The notes below the pieces were generated by a model that did no database searches, was not told the DNA's origin, and saw nothing but the letters and a program-made list of their open reading frames with translations. A program made the position numbers and the translations under genes. This document shows, in pieces, positions 42,785 to 49,291 of a stretch of 49,291 bases of DNA (position 1 is the first letter of the stretch; each line of letters starts with the position of its first letter). Origin of the DNA: Candidatus Aphodovivens excrementavium (lineage in GTDB: Bacteria; Actinomycetota; Coriobacteriia; Coriobacteriales; Eggerthellaceae); NCBI GenBank assembly GCA_018715935.1, contig DVKR01000031.1, forward strand, positions 1 through 49,291, written 5' to 3'.

Positions 42785-43654
42785 ATGGCAAAACTGCTAA
42801 AGGGAAAACCGGTTGCGGATGCGATCATTGCCGATGCGCGCGCCCGCGCCGACGCGCTGCGTGCTCGCGGCGTTGCCCCGACGCTCGCAATCGTGCGTGT
42901 TGGGAGCGATCCGGGGGACTTGTCCTATGAGCGAACCCTTCTCAAGCGCACTTCAGATGCGGGCGTTGGCGTGCAGACGGTTTCTCTTGATGCCGATGTT
43001 TCGCAAGACGTGCTGGGGGTTGTCATGCGCACGTTGTCCGATGACCCCGCCGTGCATGGATGCCTGATGTTTCGTCCGCTGCCGGCGCATCTTGACGATG
43101 TCACAGCATGCGAGCTGATCGCGCCCGCCAAGGATGTTGACGGCGTAACGCGTGCGTCGCTTGCGTATGTGGTGTCGGGCACAGGCGAGGGGTTTGCCCC
43201 TTCGACGGCGGAAGCGTGTCTGCGCCTTCTCAGGCACTACGATGTCCCGATCTCTGGGGCGCGGGTGGCGGTGCTGGGACGCAGCCTCGTGGTGGGAAGG
43301 CCTTTGGCCTTGCTGCTCACCGCATGCGACGCGACGGTGACGTTGTGCCACTCGCGCACCAAAGATACTGCTTCAATCTGTCGCGACGCCGACATTGTCG
43401 TGTGCGCCACCGGCAGTGCGCGGGCATTCGGGCGTGAGTATTTCCGTGATGGGCAGACGGTGCTGGACGTGGGAATCAACTTCACCGACGAGGGCGAAAT
43501 GTGCGGGGACGTGGATGAATCTGCACTTGACGGCGTCGCGTGCGCGCTCACGCCTGTTCCGGGCGGCATCGGGTCGGTTACCACGGCGGTGACGCTCGAC
43601 CACGTGGTTGTCGCGGCAGAGCGCGCTGCCCATTCCGTGCGTGGGCGCGCTTAG
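42785..43654 (+). CDS. folD: FolD-family methylene-tetrahydrofolate dehydrogenase lacking cyclohydrolase residues
   Basis: A 289-residue FolD fold: substrate-site Y48 (LSYERTLLKR), PAKDVDGVT (about 114-122), nucleotide-binding VLGRSLVVGRPLALLL (about 162-177), and PVPGGIGSVTTA (about 260-271). Compared with E. coli FolD (Y50, K54, Q98, D121) the lysine four residues after the Tyr is L52 here, and the motif usually written LVQLPLP reads LMFRPLP (F96 in place of Gln). The known cyclohydrolase Lys and Gln are therefore missing, while the NAD(P) site is intact. I infer a monofunctional dehydrogenase served by the FchA-like neighbour. It sits 8 bases after that gene. Confidence 0.92.
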   Translation: MAKLLKGKPVADAIIADARARADALRARGVAPTLAIVRVGSDPGDLSYERTLLKRTSDAGVGVQTVSLDADVSQDVLGVVMRTLSDDPAVHGCLMFRPLPAHLDDVTACELIAPAKDVDGVTRASLAYVVSGTGEGFAPSTAEACLRLLRHYDVPISGARVAVLGRSLVVGRPLALLLTACDATVTLCHSRTKDTASICRDADIVVCATGSARAFGREYFRDGQTVLDVGINFTDEGEMCGDVDESALDGVACALTPVPGGIGSVTTAVTLDHVVVAAERAAHSVRGRA

Positions 43655-43827
43655 GGCCTCCTTCGCTCTCTCGATCTTTCGATTCGTTACGCGCTGCCTG
43701 CGGCCGCTGTCGCATGCTGCACGGTGGGCATGCCGGGCACGGCGCGAGCTTCTGCAGCGGAGCTGAAGACGGTTTCGCCGTCGGTCGAATCACGTCTTAC
43801 CGCTTGGTAAAACCCACATCAGATCTC

Positions 43828-43855
43828 TTGCGTTTGCAATTCTAGCTGTTACCAT
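43828..43855 (+). promoter_or_regulatory. Candidate promoter for the MFS-CBS gene
   Basis: TTGCGT at 43828-43833, 16 bases, TACCAT at 43850-43855 with TG just upstream (TGTTACCAT, extended -10). The 258-base gap from folD also holds small hairpins (for example GACGG-TTTCG-CCGTC) but no gene. Confidence 0.5.
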
Positions 43856-43912
43856 GCCTTCTTGTGCTTTTGGGCGCGTTGCGAGAAAGTTTGTCGTTTT
43901 CGGAGGTTTCGT

Positions 43913-45826
43913 ATGGGACTGACGCGTACGCAAAAGGTTATGGTGGTCGTATTCTTGGCGGGTACGGTGTTCGCGGTGCTCAACCAGACGCTGCTGTCGC
44001 CGGCGCTTCCCGCGATCATGGCAGATACGGGCGTTGACGCTACCACGGTGCAGTGGCTTACGTCAGGCTATTCGCTCACCGAGGCAGTCGTCATTCCCTT
44101 TGCCGCATACTTTATCGGCCGCTTTTCCACACGTCAGCTATTTCTGGGCGGTATGACGCTCTTTACGCTGGGTAGCCTCTGTGCTGCGCTGGCGCCGTCG
44201 TTCCCCGTGTTGCTTTTGGGTCGCGTGCTCCAGGCGGTGGGCACTGGTGCGGTCATGCCGATGGTGTTTACCGTCATCCTGCTGATCTTCCCGCGCGAGA
44301 AGCGCGGCAGTGCAATGGGCATCATCAGCCTCGTTATCGGCTTCGCGCCTGCTATTGGTCCTTCGCTCTCGGGTCTGCTTGTTGACTCGGTGGGTTGGCG
44401 CGCGCTGTTCATCATCGTGACGGTGCTCTCGGCGCTCATCGTTGTGGTGGGGTTTGCCGTGCTCAAAAACTACGGCGATTTCAAGCGCGTAACGTTCGAC
44501 CCGCCATCGGTGGCGCTTACCACCATTGGCCTGGTGTGCTTGCTCTACGGCCTGTCGACGTTCTCGTCCAAGAGCAACTTGCCGCTCACTATCGGGCTGA
44601 TCGTGGTGGGTGCGGCGCTGATGGCTGTCTATGTCCGCCGCCAGCTTAAGCTGGAAACACCCATGCTGCAGGTGGGCATCCTGCGTACGCGTCGCTATGC
44701 CACGGCGGTTATCGTGATCGTGATCGTCCAGGCGGCGCTTATGGGCACCGGTGTCATCATTCCGCTGTTCATCCAGGGGACGCTGGGCAATTCCGCCACC
44801 GTGTCAGGCGTGGCGATGCTGCCGGGCGCGGTGCTCGGTGCACTCATGTCGTTTATTGCGGGGCGCCTGTTCGACCGCTACGGCGTGCGCAAGCTGGCAA
44901 TTCCGGGCGGCGTGCTGACGCTGGCGGGCGCGTTCGGCATGGCGGCGCTTGGGATTGATGCCAGCATTCTGTCGGTTGCGGCGGTCTACACTGTGATGGT
45001 GGTGGGCCTGCAGACCATGATGACGCCGCTGAACACCTGGGGCGTCAACTCGTTGGACAACAGCGTCATCCAGCATGCGCAGGGCGTGTCCAATACGCTC
45101 AACCAGATTGCGGGTGCGTTCGGCACGGCGCTTTTGGTGTCCATATCGGCGCTGTCTCCTATGCTCGCGCCTCAGGCAGGAGCGCTTGAGCAGCAATACC
45201 TTGGCCAGCACCTGGCATTTTGCGTAATGACGGCGCTTTTGGTAGTGGCGTTTGTGGTGGTGTGCGCGTTGGTGAGCGATAAGCCCGACAGAAAGGCGTC
45301 GAAGGATCGCGCGGGCGCCGCACGCACTGCGTCTGGGGTTGCCGCCGACCCCCTTACGGTTGGGTATGCGATGGATCGAAGCCCGGTAAGCGTGCCGTCT
45401 GACGCCCCCATGCGCGAGGTGGTGCGTGTGATGGCGGAGTCGGACACCAGTGGTGTGCCGGTGGTGGACTCCTCTGGGATTCTGGTGGGCTTTGTGTCCG
45501 ATGGAGACGTGGCCTCGTATCTGGGCAAAAACGAGCTGTCGTTTTTCGACCCTAGTCTCACGCTGGTGCGTTTCTCCGACGAAGGGGATTTTGTTGACCG
45601 CTTGGACGACCTGCTCGACCTGGGCGTGATGAACGTTGCCACACGCCGTGTGGTGACGGTGGAGGCAGGCGACTCCATCGACGATGCTTGTCACGTACTG
45701 GCAGAGAAGCGCATCAAAAAAGTGCCGGTGGTCCAGGACGGCAAGCTGGTGGGCACGCTGTCGCGCCGCAACATCATCCACGCGATTGCCGACGCGCGCG
45801 GTCTTGGGGCGGCTGAGCGAGCGTAG
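43913..45826 (+). CDS. DHA2-type MFS exporter fused to tandem CBS domains
   Basis: A 637-residue protein. Residues about 1-470 form a 14-span drug:H+ antiporter-2 transporter: LNQTLLSPALPAIMADTGVD after the first span, LTSGYSLTEAVVIP, the RxxxG motif (GRVLQAVGTGAVMP) and PAIGPSLSGLLVD. Residues about 483-637 are two CBS domains (AMDRSPVSVPSDAPM, VPVVDSSGILVGFVSDGDV; then VVTVEAGDSIDDA, KKVPVVQDGKLVGTLSRRNII). CBS pairs bind adenine nucleotides and gate channels or enzymes; attached to an MFS exporter they are unusual and suggest control by cell energy or a nucleotide. CGGAGG precedes ATG 43913. Confidence 0.9.
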   Translation: MGLTRTQKVMVVVFLAGTVFAVLNQTLLSPALPAIMADTGVDATTVQWLTSGYSLTEAVVIPFAAYFIGRFSTRQLFLGGMTLFTLGSLCAALAPSFPVLLLGRVLQAVGTGAVMPMVFTVILLIFPREKRGSAMGIISLVIGFAPAIGPSLSGLLVDSVGWRALFIIVTVLSALIVVVGFAVLKNYGDFKRVTFDPPSVALTTIGLVCLLYGLSTFSSKSNLPLTIGLIVVGAALMAVYVRRQLKLETPMLQVGILRTRRYATAVIVIVIVQAALMGTGVIIPLFIQGTLGNSATVSGVAMLPGAVLGALMSFIAGRLFDRYGVRKLAIPGGVLTLAGAFGMAALGIDASILSVAAVYTVMVVGLQTMMTPLNTWGVNSLDNSVIQHAQGVSNTLNQIAGAFGTALLVSISALSPMLAPQAGALEQQYLGQHLAFCVMTALLVVAFVVVCALVSDKPDRKASKDRAGAARTASGVAADPLTVGYAMDRSPVSVPSDAPMREVVRVMAESDTSGVPVVDSSGILVGFVSDGDVASYLGKNELSFFDPSLTLVRFSDEGDFVDRLDDLLDLGVMNVATRRVVTVEAGDSIDDACHVLAEKRIKKVPVVQDGKLVGTLSRRNIIHAIADARGLGAAERA

Positions 45827-45856
45827 CGTCCGGCACGCGTAACTATGCGCGAAGGA

Positions 45857-45885
45857 CATGCCCGAGCCTGCCGCGCCCGGGCATG
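45857..45885 (+). other. Hairpin downstream of the MFS-CBS gene
   Basis: CATGCCCG paired with CGGGCATG around a 13-base loop. It precedes the stronger hairpin at 45890 and may assist termination. Confidence 0.45.
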
Positions 45886-45889
45886 AAAT

Positions 45890-45940
45890 AAGGGGCTGCA
45901 CCCGAATCGCGCAGCATGCGATGATGGGTGCGGCCCCTTT
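45890..45940. terminator. Bidirectional terminator between the MFS-CBS and peptidase genes
   Basis: Fourteen-base-pair stem (45890-45903 with 45926-45939, one T-G pair), 22-base loop. T's follow on the plus strand (CCCCTTT) and on the minus strand (CCCCTTATTTC), fitting convergent genes. Confidence 0.7.
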
Positions 45941-45955
45941 GCGTGAATTGGGACG

Positions 45956-47035
45956 CTAGTCGATGATCGAGAGCTCGCGCGGATAGGTGTTGAGCACCTC
46001 GCAGCCGTCCTCGGTTACGATGACAAGGTCTTCGATGCGCACGCCAAAGCGTCCGGGCAGATAGATGCCCGGTTCGATGGAAAAGCACATCCCCGGCGCT
46101 ACCTGCTCCTCGTTGACGGACGACACGTCACCAGGCTCGTGAACGTCAAGGCCGATCTGGTGGCCCAAACGATGCGTGAAGTACGGTCCGTAGCCGGCGT
46201 CCTCGATGACCTTTCGTGCGGCAGCGTCAATGTCGCAAAAGCGCGCGCCGGGGCGCACTGCCGCTTTGCCTGCCTCGTTTGCCTGGCGCACGACCTCGTA
46301 GACGTGCCGCTGCTCGTCGCTTGCCTCCCCGAAGAAGAACGTGCGCGTCATGTCAGAGCAATACTCGTCTTTGCGGCATCCCACATCGAACAGCACCGTG
46401 TCACCGCGCTTAAGGCGTGTGCCATCGGGCTCGTGATGGGGGTCGGCGGCGTTAGCGCCAAAGCTTACGATGGGGCTGAACGAATGACCTTGCGCGCCAA
46501 GACCCTGGTAGATCTCTTCAAGCTGCGCCGCAACCGCACGCTCGGTGACGCCCTCGTGAACGAGGCTTTTGAACTGAGCCATGCCCGCGTCGTTTGCGGC
46601 GGAGGCGGCGCGCATTAGGGCGCATTCTTGCTCGTCTTTGATCGCGCGCGCGTCGTCAACGGCGTCGGAGGCGAGCGCGAACCCCGATGCCACGTTGCGC
46701 TCCATCAGGGGAATGAGGAACCGCGCGGGCAGGTTCTTGTCGCAGCCGAGCACGGAGTTGGCATCGCAGCGCGACGCAAGCAACGCAAGCGGGTCCTCGG
46801 TATCGTCGAAGGACACCACTTCCGCTTCGATGCCGGCAGGTGCGGTGAACAGCCTGTTCAGAAACAGTGTTGGCTGCTCTGCCCCCGCTCTTAGCAGCAG
46901 CCCAAGAAAACGTTCGCCCGGTTCGACGTAGACGTCGGCAAGATATTGAATCGACCGCGGGTCGCATACCAGCAGCTGCGAGATTCCGCGTTCAGAAAGG
47001 TTTTCCAGCACGGTTTCGATGCGTTTTTTGCTCAC
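45956..47035 (-). CDS. M24-family aminopeptidase P / Xaa-Pro dipeptidase-like
   Basis: A 359-residue pita-bread metallopeptidase. Creatinase-like N domain (about 1-125), then metal ligands: LFDVGCRKDEYCSDMTRTF (two Asp), HRLGHQIGLDVHEPG (His), SIEPGIY (Glu) and RIEDLVIVTEDG (Glu). Likely removes N-terminal residues ahead of proline or splits Xaa-Pro dipeptides. A GTG start at 47035 (VSKKRIETV) follows CAGGAGCG; the longer frame adds 16 residues without a ribosome site. It lies in the same direction as the LysR gene upstream, 169 bases away. Confidence 0.9.
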   Translation of the reverse strand: MSKKRIETVLENLSERGISQLLVCDPRSIQYLADVYVEPGERFLGLLLRAGAEQPTLFLNRLFTAPAGIEAEVVSFDDTEDPLALLASRCDANSVLGCDKNLPARFLIPLMERNVASGFALASDAVDDARAIKDEQECALMRAASAANDAGMAQFKSLVHEGVTERAVAAQLEEIYQGLGAQGHSFSPIVSFGANAADPHHEPDGTRLKRGDTVLFDVGCRKDEYCSDMTRTFFFGEASDEQRHVYEVVRQANEAGKAAVRPGARFCDIDAAARKVIEDAGYGPYFTHRLGHQIGLDVHEPGDVSSVNEEQVAPGMCFSIEPGIYLPGRFGVRIEDLVIVTEDGCEVLNTYPRELSIID

Positions 47036-47204
47036 AAGCGCTCCTGTCTTTCGCGATTTCGATGGATCCGCACCGGCGAACAAGCGCGACGTGCTGTTCT
47101 TTGGCGGCTAGGGCGGACGTCTCTGCTGCGCTCATGATAACGCATGTGCGTGCTTGCGAGATTGCGAAGTCGCAGCCGTCGTTGCACGGTCGCTGTCGCG
47201 AGCG

Positions 47205-48146
47205 TCAGGAGTGCAGGTACGCTTCCAGCTCGGTGTTGAAGTACCCTTCGGGGATGTTTTGCTTCAGGAACTCTGCGAATCTCCGCGCTTCTTCGGTATG
47301 GGGCTGGTTTGCCGGCCAGGTGAGCGTAACGGGATACCACATGGGCTCGGTTTTCACCTTGAAGCGCACGATGCCCGGCTCTTTGCGGTATCTATCGGCG
47401 ATGCATTCGGGCACGCTTGCCCAGCCGAGGCCTGCCCTGACGCCCTCGACCATCGCCTCGTGCGTGTCGAACAGCCCGACCATGTTGTGCTGTTCCAGCG
47501 AGATGCCGTAGCGCTCGCGGAAGTGCCGGTTGCCCACCATGTGCCGGCCCGAGTTCCATTCGTAGATGATCATGGGCCAGGTGAGCAGCGTCTCGACGGA
47601 GACGGGGTGGACGCTCTGGTTGTACGGGGGCTTGTCGGGGGCGAGGAAGATGAGCTTGCGGCATCCAAGCACCTCGTTAACGATGCGGGGCTCTACCGGT
47701 TGGTTTTCCAAAATGGCGAAATCGAGCCGCCCGTCGTCGAGCTTTTCGATGAGTTCGGGCTCGTAGCCTGCGTCAAGGTGTATGCGCGCGCCGGGATTTT
47801 CCTCGGTGAACTTCGCTGCGATGGCGGGCAGCAGCTCCACGCCATCGGCAAAACTCATGCCGATGTTGAGCGTGGCGTCGAAATGCTCGTCGATGGCGGC
47901 AAGCTGCGAGGCGAGCGTGCGCTCCATGTTTTCAATGTTGTGTGCAAAGCGCAGCACCGTCTCTCCTGCGCGTGTGAGCGTCACGCCTGTAGACGTGCGG
48001 TTGAACAGTTTCGTTCCAAACTTCTTTTCTATGTTGGTGATTTTCTGGGAAAGCCCGGGACGCGACATGTACAGTCTGTCGGCTGCCTGAGAAAGGCTTT
48101 TCGATTCGGAAAGCACCAAAAGCACTTCGACTTCATCGAACAGCAT
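47205..48146 (-). CDS. LysR-family transcriptional regulator
   Basis: A 313-residue regulator. N-terminal winged helix (LFDEVEVLLVLSESKSLSQAA, shown in part; RLYMSRPGLSQKITNIEKKFG, in part) and a C-terminal periplasmic-binding-like domain with hydrophobic core typical of LTTRs. It is divergent from the molybdoenzyme gene at 48621 across a 474-base gap, the usual arrangement for a LysR controlling its neighbour in response to a substrate or product. GGGGGAGAACGGCC precedes the start at 48146. The inducer is not predictable from sequence. Confidence 0.92.
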   Translation of the reverse strand: MLFDEVEVLLVLSESKSLSQAADRLYMSRPGLSQKITNIEKKFGTKLFNRTSTGVTLTRAGETVLRFAHNIENMERTLASQLAAIDEHFDATLNIGMSFADGVELLPAIAAKFTEENPGARIHLDAGYEPELIEKLDDGRLDFAILENQPVEPRIVNEVLGCRKLIFLAPDKPPYNQSVHPVSVETLLTWPMIIYEWNSGRHMVGNRHFRERYGISLEQHNMVGLFDTHEAMVEGVRAGLGWASVPECIADRYRKEPGIVRFKVKTEPMWYPVTLTWPANQPHTEEARRFAEFLKQNIPEGYFNTELEAYLHS

Positions 48147-48620
48147 GGCCGTTCTCCCCCTTCTCGAATCTTTGCCCGCTCCGCGTTCACGCAAGGCGTG
48201 TGCGCGAAATCGCAGGCGGGCATGTGTCTGCTGTCGGGCAGGCGCATGGCGGATAGACACCCCCAACAAGGTACAGATACTTCATCATTCAACACTTTGC
48301 GATCAGACGTGTCCAGAGGATCAGCGCAATTCGGTGACGGGATTTCTGACAAGCGCTGCAAAGAACTTCTGCATGCAGATCCTCGTTACGCATGCGGCAG
48401 AAAACTGCTTCGGCGAGTCGGTAAGCGACATACATCGTCTCAGTTCAGGGGGACATACTAAGCGCATGGCACAAGGGAGAGCGGTGCGCTGCCGCTTGAA
48501 GGGGGACGCCGCGTGCAGGACCGGTAGGGTTTGCGTGGCGGCCAGACGGCGCCGTCGGCCTGCGCAGATACGCTGCTTTCCCGTGCAGTGAAACGAGAGA
48601 GGAACGAAAAGGAGGGGCTG
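48147..48620. other. Divergent intergenic region, lysR and molybdoenzyme genes
   Basis: No credible gene is seen in these 474 bases. An AT-richer patch at about 48265-48305 stands out and is a reasonable place for LysR binding, although no clear T-N11-A palindrome could be fixed. CATACT at 48454-48459 is a possible -10 box for the molybdoenzyme. AAAAGGAGGGG just before 48621 is a strong ribosome site. Confidence 0.4.
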
Positions 48621-49291
48621 ATGGACAAACAGGCCATCATCGATGCCAGCCGTGCCCGACGCGAAGGAGAGAGCATCTTCTACACGTCCTGTCCGGCAAA
48701 CGGCTGCTGGGATTCGGCATGCGTCCTCAAATGCCATGTCAAAGAAGGGAAGATCTTCGCGATCGAGCCCGATGACTCCGTGAACCAGAATGACAGCCGC
48801 GAGGATTGCGGCTGGGAGAACATCTGGAAGGGCAACGTCCAGATGCGTCCGTGTGCCATGGGTCATTCCTGGAAAAAGGAGCTCTACGCCGAAACGCGCC
48901 TTCTGCATCCTATGAAGCGCGTTGGCAAAAAGGGCGCCGGCAACGGTTACTTCGTTCAGATCAGCTGGGAAGAGGCGCTTGACACCATCGCCGAGAAGAT
49001 GAAGGAGATCAAGGGCAAGTACGGCCCTTACGGCATCTTCCATTCCCAGTATCCCAGCTTCGAAAAGAACGGCTTCCCGCTGGCTCCGTGGTGGGAAGCA
49101 GGCTTCGGCGCGTGGGGAGAGCACTCCACGTCTGGTCACGCCGCCGGCGAGATGCTGCACCTCGGCGTCGATCTGACGCGCTGCGCGCAGGGTCGATCCG
49201 ACGCGCTGCCGGGCTTCGAGGCGTCCGACATCTTCAATTCGAAGCTGTTCATCATGTGGGGCATGGACCCGGTCGTCGCGTGGTTCGGCCC
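48621..49291 (+). CDS. Molybdopterin oxidoreductase (DMSO reductase superfamily), 3' truncated
   Basis: The first 223 residues of a large molybdenum enzyme, cut off by the window end. The N-terminus has no Tat signal; the RARR stretch is not followed by a hydrophobic segment, so the protein is probably cytoplasmic or has a partner-borne signal. The cluster region SCPANGCWDSACVLKCHV gives C24, C29, C34 and C38, with C78 (RPCAMGHSW) as a further candidate, and ISWEEALDTIAEKMKEIKGKYGPYGI is the usual entry to the Mo-bis-MGD domain. The length between motifs resembles pyrogallol hydroxytransferase or catechol dehydroxylase relatives known from gut Eggerthellaceae (family impression). Divergent LysR control fits inducible anaerobic metabolism. 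Confidence 0.85.
   Translation, partial: MDKQAIIDASRARREGESIFYTSCPANGCWDSACVLKCHVKEGKIFAIEPDDSVNQNDSREDCGWENIWKGNVQMRPCAMGHSWKKELYAETRLLHPMKRVGKKGAGNGYFVQISWEEALDTIAEKMKEIKGKYGPYGIFHSQYPSFEKNGFPLAPWWEAGFGAWGEHSTSGHAAGEMLHLGVDLTRCAQGRSDALPGFEASDIFNSKLFIMWGMDPVVAWFG

Noticed and set aside
1-49291. tRNA, rRNA or other known structural RNA genes
   Set aside because: No cloverleaf with a CCA end, T-loop motif, or rRNA-like sequence was recognised in any gap; a covariance search was not possible.
1-49291. Insertion sequence, integrase or prophage genes
   Set aside because: No transposase, integrase or phage structural protein was recognised; the holin-like gene at 16067 is of the chromosomal YvlD type.

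Overview
The window looks like a chromosomal segment of a high-GC anaerobic actinobacterium, most likely class Coriobacteriia and probably family Eggerthellaceae. The reasons are the dnaJ-hspR-clpB chaperone locus, strong G/C at third positions, ECF-type vitamin uptake with partial salvage pathways (BioY, QueT), a folate C1 set of fhs, fchA-like and folD genes, and the start of a large molybdopterin oxidoreductase beside a LysR regulator. This placement rests on gene content alone. No rRNA, tRNA, CRISPR array or insertion sequence was recognised.

Layout. 1-4.2 kb: truncated dnaJ, hspR, clpB (protein quality control). 4.4-9.1 kb: a tiny membrane protein, a TrkH-type potassium transporter overlapping a secreted membrane-anchored protein with an odd repeat-rich N-terminus, rsgA, and queT behind a long structured leader. 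9.3-13.7 kb: glycosyltransferase-like protein, TSUP exporter, orphan LytS-type kinase, ferritin. 13.8-18.5 kb: small membrane proteins, an iron-type alcohol dehydrogenase, an RNA uracil methyltransferase and a redox-Cys protein. 18.6-20.9 kb: cysteine synthase and tilS. 21-27 kb: a response regulator, kinase, ABC ATPase and giant FtsX permease, with the same palindromic operator before the regulator and before the ATPase. 27-33.2 kb: maf, hpt, ftsH, a DHPS-HPPK fusion and birA, mostly overlapping. 33.3-36.9 kb: MATE exporter, bioY, fabH. 36.9-40.1 kb: a two-component system (minus strand), coaX, and a Cys-rich YkgJ-like protein. 40.3-43.7 kb: fhs, fchA-like and folD for formate assimilation into tetrahydrofolate. 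43.9-49.3 kb: an MFS-CBS fusion transporter, an M24 peptidase, a LysR regulator and the start of a molybdoenzyme.

How the parts relate. birA and bioY suggest reliance on imported biotin, queT on an imported queuosine precursor. Fhs, the FchA-like protein and a FolD lacking two catalytic residues appear to split a pathway that FolD usually covers in two of its steps. The RR-HK-ABC-permease block and maf separate tilS from hpt-ftsH, which are neighbours in many Gram-positive genomes.

The most unusual signal is not a gene. Many intergenic gaps contain short degenerate tandem arrays (about 14 to 69 bp period), each with its own sequence. At least five begin at, or copy, the 3' end and stop codon of the upstream gene (after clpB, the RNA methyltransferase, birA, the MATE gene and the 38 kb response regulator). 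Similar repeats and low-complexity inserts occur inside several proteins. Together they suggest a genome that repeatedly makes and keeps short tandem duplications just past stop codons and in protein surface loops.
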